Assembly: GCA_016710745.1 (NCBI GenBank) | Contig: JADJVB010000010.1 | Coordinates: 496,001 to 560,000, forward strand | DNA: 64,000 bases | Direction: 5' to 3' | From: Chitinophagaceae bacterium | GTDB taxonomy: Bacteria; Bacteroidota; Bacteroidia; Chitinophagales; Chitinophagaceae | Shown: positions 37,069-45,618 of the stretch, piece after piece | Layout of the letters: each line of letters opens with the position of its first letter | How positions within the stretch are numbered: position 1 is the stretch's first letter | Made by a program: the position numbers and the translations under genes | The notes under the pieces: model-generated | Databases searched by the model: none | Told to the model about the DNA's origin: nothing | The model's input: the letters and a program-made list of their open reading frames with translations, nothing else

Positions 37069-38781
37069 ATGTATACAGCCAATATAAAAAAACTCCCGCG
37101 CCACTTTGTTCCAAAAGACTTTACGGTAACCGACTGGCCAGGCCTGGAGCCGTATTTTAAAGACCTGCTGGAGAGGAAAATTGAAACAAAGGCAGAGCTG
37201 GAGCAATGGTTACAGGACCAGAGTGAGCTGGAAGCCCTGGTGAATGAAGATGCCTGCTGGCGGCAGATCAAAATGACCTGCGATACAGAGAACAAAACAC
37301 TGGAAGAAGCCTTTACTTTTTTCTGTATGGAAATTCAGCCAAAGATCCAGCCTTATGCCGATGCGTTGAACAGGAAACTGGTTAATCATCCGGTATTACA
37401 TGAACTGGACGAAGAAAAATATTTTACTTTCCTGCGCAGTATCCGTAAAAGCATTGACTTATTCAGAGAAGAAAATATTCCCATCCAGGCTGATGTATCG
37501 GTACTGCAGCAGCAGTACGGTGTTATTTCGGGTAAGATGACCGTAACGGTTGAGGAAGAAGAATATACTTTACAACAGGCGGCGAAATTTTTGGAAAACC
37601 CCAACAGAGAGATCCGGGAAGAGGTGTATCGAAAGATCAATGATCGCCGGCTGGTTGACAAAGAATCCATGAACAGCTTGTTTGATACACTGATAGCTAA
37701 ACGAAACCAGGAGGCCACGAATGCCGGCTTTGCCAATTACCGCGACTACCGTTTTAAAGAGCTGGGCCGTTTTGATTATACCAAGGAAGATTGTTTTCAG
37801 TTTCACGAAGCGGTGAAGCAGCATGTGTTACCGCTGGTGAATATCATCTACCAAAAGAAAAAAGAAAAACTCGGGCTGGATACCCTGCGTCCATGGGACC
37901 TGGAAGCGGAGCCCGAAGGCATTAAACCCCTGAGGCCTTTCAGCAGCAGCGAAGAATTGATTGACAAGTCAATTGCCTGTTTCGGAAAAATGCGACCCTT
38001 CTTTGGCGATTGCCTGAAAAAAATGCAGGAACTAAATCACCTCGACCTGGAAAGCAGAAAAGGAAAAGCACCGGGTGGATATAACTGCCCGCTGGCCGAA
38101 AGCGGAGCGCCATTTATCTTCATGAATGCCGCCGGACAAATGCAGGACGTTACCACCATGTTGCACGAAGGTGGCCATGCTGTTCATTCTTTTTTGGCAC
38201 ATCCCCTGCCGCTCAGCGGCTTTAAGGAATACCCGATGGAAATAGCCGAAGTGGCCAGCATGGCGATGGAACTGATGAGTATGGATGAGTGGGAAATATT
38301 TTTTTCGGATAAAGATGATCTGCGCAGAGCAAAGGAACATCAGCTCGAACGGGTGATCACGATCTTCCCCTGGATCGCCGTCATTGATAAATTTCAACAC
38401 TGGATCTACGAGCACCCGGTACATACACATGAAGAGCGTACCGCCACCTGGAACAGGATTCTTTTGGAATTCCAGGATGATGTAGTTGATTATAATGGCC
38501 TGGAAGCATACCGAAGCAATAACTGGCAACGTCAACTGCATTTATTTGAAGTGCCATTTTATTATATCGAATATGGTATAGCTCAATTGGGCGCTATTGG
38601 CATGTGGATGCAGTTTAAAAACGATAAGCAATTGGCGATGGACAATTATTGTAAAGCGCTTGCATTAGGCGGCACCAAAACCTTACCGCAGTTATTTACA
38701 GCAGCCGGCCTCGAATTTGATTTTAGTCCGGAGAAGATAAAAGGGCTGATGGAATTTGTAAAAGATGAAATAAATCGCTGA
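37069..38781 (+). CDS. M3 family oligoendopeptidase (PepF/thimet-like)
   Basis: This 570-residue cytosolic metallopeptidase has the zinc motif H366-E-G-G-H370 in 'MLHEGGHAVHSF' and the third ligand in 'EIAEVASMAMEL', all typical of clan MA family M3. It cleaves short peptides inside the cell. Length and domain order (an N-terminal helical part, catalytic half from ~200) are normal. A VNTR follows 19 bp after the stop codon, so its transcript may read into the repeat. Confidence 0.93.
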   Translation: MYTANIKKLPRHFVPKDFTVTDWPGLEPYFKDLLERKIETKAELEQWLQDQSELEALVNEDACWRQIKMTCDTENKTLEEAFTFFCMEIQPKIQPYADALNRKLVNHPVLHELDEEKYFTFLRSIRKSIDLFREENIPIQADVSVLQQQYGVISGKMTVTVEEEEYTLQQAAKFLENPNREIREEVYRKINDRRLVDKESMNSLFDTLIAKRNQEATNAGFANYRDYRFKELGRFDYTKEDCFQFHEAVKQHVLPLVNIIYQKKKEKLGLDTLRPWDLEAEPEGIKPLRPFSSSEELIDKSIACFGKMRPFFGDCLKKMQELNHLDLESRKGKAPGGYNCPLAESGAPFIFMNAAGQMQDVTTMLHEGGHAVHSFLAHPLPLSGFKEYPMEIAEVASMAMELMSMDEWEIFFSDKDDLRRAKEHQLERVITIFPWIAVIDKFQHWIYEHPVHTHEERTATWNRILLEFQDDVVDYNGLEAYRSNNWQRQLHLFEVPFYYIEYGIAQLGAIGMWMQFKNDKQLAMDNYCKALALGGTKTLPQLFTAAGLEFDFSPEKIKGLMEFVKDEINR

Positions 38782-38799
38782 TTTCTTCCGCCTTCGTCT

Positions 38800-38824
38800 C
38801 TCGTCCTCGTCTCCGACGAGGATG
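38800..38824. repeat. Dispersed hairpin repeat, copy 2
   Basis: This is the exact reverse complement of 720-744, with the same 8-bp hairpin core. It overlaps the first bases of the 81-bp tandem array. Confidence 0.75.
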
Positions 38825-39176
38825 CTTTGGCCCTGAGTCTTCGACTCATTATATTTCCTTTCTGGTCCTCGTTTCCAACGTGCCTGTCTGTGGGCAAACG
38901 GGATGCTTTGGCCCTGAGTCTTCGACTCATTATATTTCCTTTCTGGTCCTCGTTTCCAACGTGCCTGTCTGTGGGCAAACGGGATGCTTTGGCCCTGAGT
39001 CTTCGACTCATTATATTTCCTTTCTGGTCCTCGTTTCCAACGTGCCTGTCTGTGGGCAAACGGGATGCTTTGGCCCTGAGTCTTCGACTCATTATATTTC
39101 CTTTCTGGTCCTCGTTTCCAACGTGCCTGCCTGTGGGCAAACAGGGATGCTTTGGCCCTGAGTCTTTGACTCATTT
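38821..39176. repeat. 81-bp tandem repeat array, four full units plus a partial unit
   Basis: Unit starts are at 38821, 38902, 38983 and 39064, and the last is at 39146 (the fourth unit is 82 bp). Each unit contains the hairpin TGAGTC-TTC-GACTCA, a 'cctcgtttccaacg' segment related to the 38800-38824 hairpin, and a 'gcctgtctgtgggcaaac' segment. Because 81 is a multiple of three, all six frames can stay open, so reading frames through it are artefacts. The array ends at the stop of the Fur-family gene. It is probably a REP-like cluster and is likely variable between strains. Confidence 0.92.
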
Positions 39177-39588
39177 AAGCACACGCATCACAAATCCCGC
39201 TAACCACCACATCCATTTGATTTTGCTTAAATCCTTTCGGTAGTTTTACTTCGGGCATGGATACATTATCCAGGCAAATGGTTTTATCGCATACATCGCA
39301 GATAAAATGAACATGGTTATCGTGGTGGTGGCCGGCTTCGCAATTGTCTTTACACAACGCATATAAAATAGAGTTGTCTGTGGTTGGAATATTATGGATG
39401 ATTCCTTTGTCCACAAAGGTTTGCAGGGTTCGGTAAACGGTAACCCGGTCGAAGCTGGCATCGGTACTTTTTTCAATATCGGCATGCGCTAAAGCACCCG
39501 GACTGGTTAAAAAAAGATCAAGTATTTTCTTCCGGCCCTCGGTCACGCTGAGCTGGTTCTTTTTTAATATGTCGAGTAAGTTATCCAT
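39175..39588 (-). CDS. Fur-family metalloregulator
   Basis: This 137-residue protein has a winged-helix N-terminal half ('VTEGRKKILDLFL', 'SFDRVTVYRTLQTFVDKGII') and a metal-binding C-terminal half. The C-terminal half has structural-zinc Cys pairs C97-x-x-C100 and C133-x-x-C136 and a His-rich sensing loop H87-H-H-D-N-H-V-H94. Such repressors bind DNA as dimers when loaded with Fe, Zn, Mn or Ni. The palindromic operator at 40488-40512, near the SCO/MerC promoters, is a plausible target. The inducing metal cannot be read from sequence alone. Confidence 0.9.
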   Translation of the reverse strand: MDNLLDILKKNQLSVTEGRKKILDLFLTSPGALAHADIEKSTDASFDRVTVYRTLQTFVDKGIIHNIPTTDNSILYALCKDNCEAGHHHDNHVHFICDVCDKTICLDNVSMPEVKLPKGFKQNQMDVVVSGICDACA

Positions 39589-39691
39589 CCTGCTATAAAG
39601 TTAATTATTATTAACAATCCTAAATCGTACTGAGCGTATGTCGTAAATATGAAACAACACCCGACCAATGACTCAACGACTCCCAGATCCT

Positions 39692-40429
39692 TCAATTCGG
39701 TGTGTTGCTAAACCCATTCATAAATCGTTTGGTAGTGAGTTTTTCCTTGAGCAGGCCCTTAATGTCTTTAAAAAGTTTCTGCATATCTTCTTCATTTAAT
39801 CCGTCGTAGATCCCCCTCAGCCTTCGCTGATTATCTACCAGGGCAAAAAACTGGGTATGTATGAACTGATCGGCCATGGTTTGGCTCGAATCGGGTTTAT
39901 TATTGTCGATCAAATAACTCTGGCGGGCCATTTTGTATAATGCTGCCTTGTCTCCGGTAACAAAATTCCAATTGGGATTCACAGTTTTAGTGCTGGTTGT
40001 ATAAGCGGCTGTATCATACTCAATTTTATATGAGCCGTCATCGTTTTTCTCCAGTTTTCCATCGAGCATCCTGGCCTCATAGGCTTTTAACAAGGGAACA
40101 GAATCGGTTTCGGGCATACAGGTATGCGAGAGGATCAAAAAATTGGGTTCGTCTTTAAATTTGTCAAAAACCCGGCGCATATTGGCGTTCATTTTCGGAC
40201 AAATGCCTTTGCAGGTTGTAAAAAAATACTCGGCCACATACACTTTTCCTTCTACGTTATTTTCGGTGATCACCTTTCCGTTCTGGTTGGTAAACGAAAA
40301 AGGCTGCACATCCGCATTGATCACCGGCAGCAGCGACCTGGTAAGATCTTCATCTTTGTACACAAAATAGAGAAATGCCACGATCAGCACCACAAAAAAA
40401 CTGCTGTAAAACAAGATCCGCCTGCCCAT
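39692..40429 (-). CDS. SCO1/SenC-family copper chaperone/thiol-redox protein
   Basis: This 245-residue protein has an N-terminal membrane anchor (~8-24) and a thioredoxin-like domain with C73-K-G-I-C77-P, the copper-binding CxxxCP motif, followed by 'LILSHTCMPETD' carrying a conserved His-type position. SCO proteins deliver copper to the CuA centre of cytochrome oxidase or protect against copper or oxidative stress. It is divergent from the MerC gene across a 102-bp spacer with a strong palindrome. Confidence 0.9.
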   Translation of the reverse strand: MGRRILFYSSFFVVLIVAFLYFVYKDEDLTRSLLPVINADVQPFSFTNQNGKVITENNVEGKVYVAEYFFTTCKGICPKMNANMRRVFDKFKDEPNFLILSHTCMPETDSVPLLKAYEARMLDGKLEKNDDGSYKIEYDTAAYTTSTKTVNPNWNFVTGDKAALYKMARQSYLIDNNKPDSSQTMADQFIHTQFFALVDNQRRLRGIYDGLNEEDMQKLFKDIKGLLKEKLTTKRFMNGFSNTPN

Positions 40430-40444
40430 ATCAAATCATTTTTG

Positions 40445-40452
40445 CAAATTTA
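40445..40452 (-). promoter_or_regulatory. -7 element of the SCO gene
   Basis: TAAATTTG on the minus strand matches TAnnTTTG exactly, 15 bp before the SCO start codon. The palindromic operator lies 36 bp further upstream. Confidence 0.5.
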
Positions 40453-40487
40453 CGCCCCTTTCAACTAAGATTGGTTGCGATTAAACA

Positions 40488-40512
40488 ATATTTGCAACAT
40501 TATTGCAAATAT
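40488..40512. promoter_or_regulatory. Palindromic operator, ATATTTGCAA-N5-TTGCAAATAT
   Basis: A perfect 10-bp inverted repeat with a 5-bp spacer lies in the divergent SCO/MerC spacer. The core TTGCAA-N5-TTGCAA matches the box described for the nickel-responsive Fur-family regulator Nur. It covers the -33 to -7 interval of the MerC promoter, so a bound repressor would block it. The Fur-family gene is one gene away (39175-39588), so it is the first candidate binder. Confidence 0.75.
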
Positions 40513-40522
40513 CTTAACTTCG
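40491..40522 (+). promoter_or_regulatory. Bacteroidota-type promoter of the MerC gene
   Basis: TTTG (40491-40494), a 20-bp spacer and TAACTTCG (40515-40522, one mismatch to TAnnTTTG) lie just before ATG 40532. The operator at 40488-40512 overlaps it. Confidence 0.55.
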
Positions 40523-40531
40523 CATCCGATC

Positions 40532-40924
40532 ATGATGAATATTAAATTAAACTGGGATGCCCTTGGAATCGCCACATCAATAGCCTGCGCTATTCATTGT
40601 GCCTTGCTGCCTGTTGTTTTATCCACCCTGCCCGTATTTGGCATTAATATCATTCATAATTTATTTTTTGAATGGGGTATGATCGCGCTGGCATTTGTGG
40701 TTGGGTCTTATTCGCTGTTTCATGGGTATATAAAACATCACCGGTCGCTCACACCGGTTTTAATTTTCAGTGCCGGGTTTGTGTTCCTGGTGTTAAAGCA
40801 ATTTTTTACGCAGCATGAAATTCCGTTCCTGATACTTGCTGTAGCCCTGATCATCAGCGCTCATTTTTATAATTACCGGATATGCCACAAAAGCAAATGC
40901 GCCTCTCCGCATCACAAGCATTAA
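40532..40924 (+). CDS. MerC-domain membrane protein
   Basis: About 130 residues from ATG 40532 (a TTG frame upstream would overlap the operator) contain four transmembrane helices. The first helix carries the Cys pair of MerC-type mercury/metal transporters in 'IACAIHCALLPVV'. The C-terminus is rich in Cys and His (C-H-K-S-K-C ... H-H-K-H), suited to binding soft metals. MerC-domain proteins in Bacteroidota usually stand apart from mercury operons, and the metal is not known. The paired SCO gene and Fur-family gene point to copper, zinc or nickel handling (inference). Confidence 0.85.
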   Translation: MMNIKLNWDALGIATSIACAIHCALLPVVLSTLPVFGINIIHNLFFEWGMIALAFVVGSYSLFHGYIKHHRSLTPVLIFSAGFVFLVLKQFFTQHEIPFLILAVALIISAHFYNYRICHKSKCASPHHKH

Positions 40925-40996
40925 TGCAAATGCGACTTTAGCTGAAGAATTTAATTCGGTTTGGATTAATTATATTTATTGTTCAAAAAATTAATT

Positions 40997-41443
40997 ATGA
41001 TCAAGAGTTTGCTAACCTGCCTGTTTACTTTTTTTCTGTTTACCGTGTCGGCGCAATCAAAGCCTGCCCGTTTGGCAGGCGGAGATGAACAAGCCATCCG
41101 GGCGCTTATTGAAGATCAGCGCCTGGCCTGGAATGCGGGCAATCTTGAAAATTTTATGGAAACCTACTGGCAAAGCGACTCCCTGATGTTTATTGGTAAA
41201 AGCGGCGTTACTTATGGCTGGCAAAATACCTTGGATAATTATAAACGAGGATACCCCGATACCGCCGCTATGGGCAAACTGAACTTCGATATTCTAAAAG
41301 TTAACCGGTTATCGGTGATGTATTTTTTTGTGGTGGGCAAATGGCATTTAGCCCGGAGCATTGGCGATGTTGGCGGACATTTTACCCTGCTGTTCAAAAA
41401 AGTTAAAAACAAATGGGTGATCGTTGCCGATCACAGCAGTTAA
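40997..41443 (+). CDS. Exported NTF2-like (SnoaL/DUF4440) protein
   Basis: About 148 residues from ATG 40997 comprise a signal peptide (to 'VSAQ') followed by an NTF2-like cone-shaped fold: 'IRALIEDQRLAWNAGNLENFMETYW', 'FIGKSGVTYGW' and 'FTLLFKKVKNKWVIVADHS'. DUF4440-type domains bind small ligands or act as non-catalytic dimers, so no reaction is assigned. The GCCTGCC-CGTTT-GGCAGGC hairpin at 41062-41080 encodes the K-P-A-R-L-A-G-G linker directly after the signal peptide. Confidence 0.8.
   Translation: MIKSLLTCLFTFFLFTVSAQSKPARLAGGDEQAIRALIEDQRLAWNAGNLENFMETYWQSDSLMFIGKSGVTYGWQNTLDNYKRGYPDTAAMGKLNFDILKVNRLSVMYFFVVGKWHLARSIGDVGGHFTLLFKKVKNKWVIVADHSS
41062..41080. repeat. GCCTGCC/GGCAGGC hairpin inside a coding region
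   Basis: A perfect 7-bp stem with a 5-nt loop falls just after the signal peptide of the NTF2-like protein. It resembles the hairpin at 1958-1977 and the 'gcctgcctgtgggcaaac' part of the tandem repeat. Confidence 0.6.
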
Positions 41444-41668
41444 TCATAATTTCCATTTTCGTTTCAGGTGAATAAACAAAATAACAAAACTGATCACCAG
41501 GAAACAATAGTACAGGTAGTTTGTCCAGTCGGGCATATTTTCAAAAAAAGCAAAACCTTTATAAATACCAATAAACACATTCGCCATCATCCATAGCAAT
41601 ACGATGGCAACCGTGTTCATGATCCTCACCAGGAATTCTCTTGTATCATCTTCCATCCCCATATACAA
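41444..41668 (-). CDS. Small two-helix membrane protein, unknown function
   Basis: This 74-residue protein has two transmembrane helices (~15-35 and ~46-66) and a basic C-terminus (K-R-K-W-K-L). There is no recognised family motif. It ends next to the stop of the convergent NTF2-like gene and lies downstream of no obvious partner. A membrane role is likely from topology only. Confidence 0.6.
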   Translation of the reverse strand: MYMGMEDDTREFLVRIMNTVAIVLLWMMANVFIGIYKGFAFFENMPDWTNYLYYCFLVISFVILFIHLKRKWKL

Positions 41669-41703
41669 TGCGTTTGCGTTATAAATTTAGACTTTAGATT
41701 TTA

Positions 41704-42468
41704 TCATTTCAGCAGTAATTTTTTAAATGCTCCACTATCGCCTTTAAAAACATTAAAATCAACGAAAGCGTCAATGCCATTTACGCGGCCTTTTTCATTG
41801 TGTTGCCAAAGGATCCAGTTACGTTCGATCCGGGGTTTGTCTTTTACATAATAGTGGGCGATCCATAGTGGATAGTCGTCAAATTTACCGGCAAGGAAGT
41901 TTTCATAAAAACCGATATTGGTATAAATGATGGGTTTTATTTTATACTGTTTTTCTACCAGTTGCAACCAGTCGCCGGCTCTTTGTTGAATATCTTCGGC
42001 AAAAGCGCCATTGGTGGTTTCGATATCCAGCACCGGTGGCAGATCTCCCGGTTCCAGTTGAACAGTTTCTATAAAATTTTCGGCCTGCGCTTTTCCACTT
42101 TTACTGCTGATAAAAAAATGATAGGCTCCTCTTGGTAAGGCCGCCTGTTTTGCAAGAAACCAGTTTTTCCTGAAACCCCTGTCAACCCGGCCAAGCCCTT
42201 CGGTGGCTTTAATAAAGGCAAAGCCGATCTTTATCTTTTTATCCTCCATGGCCTTCACCGCTTTCCAGTCAATGTTTTGCTGGTAACGGCTTACATCAAT
42301 GCCATGAATGCTGTAGTCGGCCGGCAGGTCGATACCGAATGCCGGGTAGCGGATAAATTTCGGGCGATTCAGGTAATGGTTGATAAAATAGACGGCCGAA
42401 GCAGCGATGGCCAGCAACAGTACCGGAATAAATACAATTTTATAAATACGTTTCTTTCTTTTTGCCAA
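41704..42468 (-). CDS. GH25 family lysozyme
   Basis: This 254-residue protein has an N-terminal membrane anchor/signal (~10-30) and a GH25 TIM-barrel: 'HGIDVSRYQQNIDW' (~55-68), 'FAFIKATEG', 'GAYHFF', the catalytic D-x-E in 'PPVLDIETTNG', and 'WIAHY' near the end. GH25 enzymes hydrolyse the beta-1,4 linkage of peptidoglycan by a neighbouring-group mechanism. Anchoring suggests action on the cell's own wall or at the outer face. It is downstream of the M1 peptidase gene with a 61-bp gap. Confidence 0.92.
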   Translation of the reverse strand: MAKRKKRIYKIVFIPVLLLAIAASAVYFINHYLNRPKFIRYPAFGIDLPADYSIHGIDVSRYQQNIDWKAVKAMEDKKIKIGFAFIKATEGLGRVDRGFRKNWFLAKQAALPRGAYHFFISSKSGKAQAENFIETVQLEPGDLPPVLDIETTNGAFAEDIQQRAGDWLQLVEKQYKIKPIIYTNIGFYENFLAGKFDDYPLWIAHYYVKDKPRIERNWILWQHNEKGRVNGIDAFVDFNVFKGDSGAFKKLLLK

Positions 42469-42529
42469 GGCTTAATCGCTGTAAATTTTACCAACAGCGG
42501 GTCGAAAATAACAACAAATCGGGGTTAAT

Positions 42530-44485
42530 TTATTTGATCAGTTTTTTTGTATACTTAAAATCGCCCGCAATAATCCGCAAAATATAGGCGCCCGCCGCAA
42601 GATGCTGCGCCGGTACGTCAACATATTCAGCCCCGTTAACCAGGTTGACTGTCCTGGTATAAATTAATTGCCCGGCCGCATTGTATAAAATGATATCGGC
42701 AGTTGCTGCAACCATTTTACGCATATAAACAGTAAAATGGTCGGGAACCGGATTTGGAAAAACCTGAACAATATTTGTTCCAACGGTTGGATCAGGAATT
42801 TTTGCTGTTGTATTATTTTTGGTAACGAGCCAATATTCGGGATCGATAAAAACCGAATCGGCCACAAAGCCGATATTTCTAAGAAAGGTTTCTCCGTTTG
42901 TTTTGTTATCAACCACGATGGTTTTTTCCTGCGTTGCATTTTTAAATTTCAGGGCAACCGGCAACTCAAAAAAATCAACCGAAGTATGTGAGGTTGTCTG
43001 GTTCATCTTAATATTCACGTAGCTACTGCCAATAGGTGTCCACTCAACCCGGTAGCTTGGATAACCCTGGCCGGTAAACCAGTCTTTGAAAAATTCGGTG
43101 AGATTTTGTCCGCTGGCCTGTTCCAGGTTTCTTTTCAAATCATCGGTTGTGGCAAAACCATAAGCCAGTTTGGGATCTTTTTGATACTGGCGAAGCCCGT
43201 TAAAAAAAGCCGAATCGCCCAATTTAAAACGAAGCATATACAACAGGTAGGAGCCTTTGTTATAACTCAACCGGCCCGAAAAAATTCGGCCCACATTGGT
43301 TGTATCATCAACCCATACCGAGCCCCCGGGCTGCGAGGTAATATTATTGATCACCGATTTTCGGTTGTTAATTGTACTGGCCGGGTATTTATTTTCGATA
43401 TAATAAGCTGCCAGGAAAGTGGCAAATCCTTCATTGAGCCAAATATCTTCCCAACTGGCGCAGGTAACCTTATCACCAAACCATTGGTGTGCCAATTCGT
43501 GGGCCACCAGGCTTTCGCCCGCATTTACAACAAACGTGCTGGTTTGGTGTTCCATCCCGCCGCCCCAGCTAAACTGCACATGGCCATATTTTTCTTTAAT
43601 AAAAGGGTAGTCGCCAAATTTATTGTGAAAGAGTTGTAAGGCATCTAACGTGTTTTGCGTTCCGTTTTGAAAGGCAGCCAGGTTTTCGGGATAACAAAAA
43701 GTTTGCATGGGCAGATTGGTGCTTCCCAATAAAACACTGTTATTAAATACCGAGTAATTGGTTACAGCAAAACAAACCAGGTAAGAAGCAATGGGATACC
43801 GGTGTTTCCAGTAAGTAAGCTTTTTTGTGCCGGCTGCGATCAGGGTTTCGCTTTGCAGCAATCCGTTTGAAGCGGCTTTATATTGCGCCGGTGCGGTAAT
43901 TAAGATATCGATCGAATCGGCTTTATCGTCAAGACCGTTTTTACAGGGCCACCAGTCGCGGCTGCCATAGGGCTCGCTGAGGCTCCACATCACCGGAACC
44001 CCTGCATGCGTGGTGGTTTCAAAGGAACCAAAGCCATTATTGGCCGGTATGCCCTTATAATAAACCGAAACCGAATCCAGTGCACCGGTATTTAATGTTG
44101 TTGGAAAATTGATCGACAGTGTGTTGTTGCTATGTTGCCTGGTTAACAATACATTCCTTTGTTTAATGCTGTCTACCGTTAACCCATTCATGAGGTCCAT
44201 TTGAATATTGTCGGTTGCTGAACGGATCACAAAATAAACGGTGACCTTACCTTTGATATACCTGATCGCCGGGTCTACCTCCCATTCCAATCGGTAATAT
44301 GTCACATCATAATTATTACTCGCCGATGTAATACCGTTGATCGCATTGTTTTCTGTGATCAGCCTGTACCTGGCTAATTGCTCCATTAAAGGAATATCCT
44401 CAACCTGTTTACAGGTAGCTAACGGTGACTGAGCCGCCAGGTTTGCGCAACCCAACAGGGATATAAAAAAAAGAAGGTTTCGCAT
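42530..44485 (-). CDS. M1 family aminopeptidase secreted by the type IX system
   Basis: This 651-residue protein has a signal peptide (1-19) and an M1 catalytic domain with the exopeptidase motif 'SWGGGMEHQ' and zinc motif H329-E-L-A-H333, followed by 'NEGFATF' with the third ligand Glu. The C-terminal ~75 residues ('VFPNPVPDHFTVYM', 'LYNAAGQLIYTRTV', ending K-K-L-I-K) form a type-A T9SS sorting domain, so the enzyme is expected on the cell surface or released. It cleaves N-terminal residues from peptides. It is a good lineage marker for Bacteroidota. Confidence 0.95.
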   Translation of the reverse strand: MRNLLFFISLLGCANLAAQSPLATCKQVEDIPLMEQLARYRLITENNAINGITSASNNYDVTYYRLEWEVDPAIRYIKGKVTVYFVIRSATDNIQMDLMNGLTVDSIKQRNVLLTRQHSNNTLSINFPTTLNTGALDSVSVYYKGIPANNGFGSFETTTHAGVPVMWSLSEPYGSRDWWPCKNGLDDKADSIDILITAPAQYKAASNGLLQSETLIAAGTKKLTYWKHRYPIASYLVCFAVTNYSVFNNSVLLGSTNLPMQTFCYPENLAAFQNGTQNTLDALQLFHNKFGDYPFIKEKYGHVQFSWGGGMEHQTSTFVVNAGESLVAHELAHQWFGDKVTCASWEDIWLNEGFATFLAAYYIENKYPASTINNRKSVINNITSQPGGSVWVDDTTNVGRIFSGRLSYNKGSYLLYMLRFKLGDSAFFNGLRQYQKDPKLAYGFATTDDLKRNLEQASGQNLTEFFKDWFTGQGYPSYRVEWTPIGSSYVNIKMNQTTSHTSVDFFELPVALKFKNATQEKTIVVDNKTNGETFLRNIGFVADSVFIDPEYWLVTKNNTTAKIPDPTVGTNIVQVFPNPVPDHFTVYMRKMVAATADIILYNAAGQLIYTRTVNLVNGAEYVDVPAQHLAAGAYILRIIAGDFKYTKKLIK

Positions 44486-44632
44486 ACTTGATAATTTAAT
44501 TGAATTAATACCTGATCAACAAGAATAGTAAAGGTCATAAAATTTTGTGAAAGGGCAATAATGTGTTATCTCCTCCGTTATAGACATTGCCCGTAATTAA
44601 TTCTGTACCCCCCATTGAAAATATAATTAAGT

Positions 44633-45538
44633 ATGAGCAATCAAAAATTGGAATTTACTGCAGTATCCAAATTCTTTTGGATACTTTTTTTTTCTTGTAT
44701 ACTTGGCATTACAGCCCGGGCCGGCGCTGTTGCTGATACCACCGGTAAAAAGCTTTTGGCTGCTGCGGGGAAAAATGAAAACGCCGGTTATATTACACTT
44801 GAACCTAATGTTGTTTTCCCCGAAGTACTGACGGGCAATGAGGAAGAAGCGCTTTCTTATATCGAGAAGTTTTCAGTTAACAGGAGAGCTTACCTGATCC
44901 GTACTTATAACCGGAGCAAAAAATATTTCCCAAAAGTTACCACCGTGTTAAAAAAACAAAACCTGCCCCAGGAGCTCAAAGTTTTATTGGCATTGGAAAG
45001 CGCTTTTAATGGCAATGCCGTATCGAAAGCCGGTGCCGTGGGTTATTGGCAGATCATGGATGAAGTGGCTAAAGAATATGGATTGAAATATGCACCCACA
45101 TTAACGGGTGCAGAAAAAATGAAACTTCAAAAAAAGGGGGTTGCAAAAACGGGAACAAAGAAAACGGCTCCGGTGAAAGACGACAGGAAGAATTTTTATA
45201 AGTCAACCTATGCTGCTGCCCGGTACCTGAAAGATCGAAGCAGAAACCTGGATAATAATTTACTGTTGATGGTAGCCAGCTACAATTGTGGTATTGGTAA
45301 TGTTTGGGAAGCCATGAAAAAAAGCGGTTTAACTGATCCGGATTTTTGGGACATCAAGGGTTTTCTTCCTGCCGAAACGCAGTCCTACGTAATGAACTTT
45401 ATCGCCCTCAATGTGATCTTTCACAACTACGAAAAATTTTCGGATAACACACTATTGTTTAGCCCGCTGAAAGTTAAGATCGAAAATTTCGACAGCAATA
45501 TGTCGGAGGCTTTGCCTGAAGCAACAATTAAAAAATGA
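44633..45538 (+). CDS. Lytic transglycosylase (SLT domain)
   Basis: This 301-residue exported protein has an N-terminal signal (~12-30) and an SLT domain from ~95: catalytic Glu122 in 'LALESAFN', 'GAVGYWQIM' (~134-142) and 'VASYNCGIGNV'. This is the family-1 MltD-like pattern. It cleaves glycan strands of peptidoglycan to anhydromuramyl products, for wall turnover or insertion of machines. An insertion of about 30 basic residues (~157-190) after 'IMDEVAKEYG' is longer than usual. It is alone on its strand. Confidence 0.9.
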   Translation: MSNQKLEFTAVSKFFWILFFSCILGITARAGAVADTTGKKLLAAAGKNENAGYITLEPNVVFPEVLTGNEEEALSYIEKFSVNRRAYLIRTYNRSKKYFPKVTTVLKKQNLPQELKVLLALESAFNGNAVSKAGAVGYWQIMDEVAKEYGLKYAPTLTGAEKMKLQKKGVAKTGTKKTAPVKDDRKNFYKSTYAAARYLKDRSRNLDNNLLLMVASYNCGIGNVWEAMKKSGLTDPDFWDIKGFLPAETQSYVMNFIALNVIFHNYEKFSDNTLLFSPLKVKIENFDSNMSEALPEATIKK

Positions 45539-45607
45539 CAATGGCCGGTACCGGTTTCGAAAAGCGTTAATATTTTATTTCACTTCAGATATCATTTTCA
45601 ATCGGCA

Positions 45608-45615
45608 TACCTTTG
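45608..45615 (+). promoter_or_regulatory. -7-like element abutting the radical SAM start
   Basis: TACCTTTG matches TAnnTTTG, but it ends only 3 bp before ATG 45619, so a transcript from it would have almost no leader. It may be coincidental. Confidence 0.35.
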
Positions 45616-45618
45616 CGT

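Noticed and set aside
38821..39176. CRISPR array
   Set aside because: Units are contiguous identical 81-bp repeats without unique spacers and there are no cas genes.
38646..39243. Long open frames on both strands across the 81-bp array
   Set aside because: The unit length is divisible by three, so any frame stays open. The peptides are repetitive on both strands, and one of them runs out of the M3 peptidase gene. Treated as a non-coding repeat.
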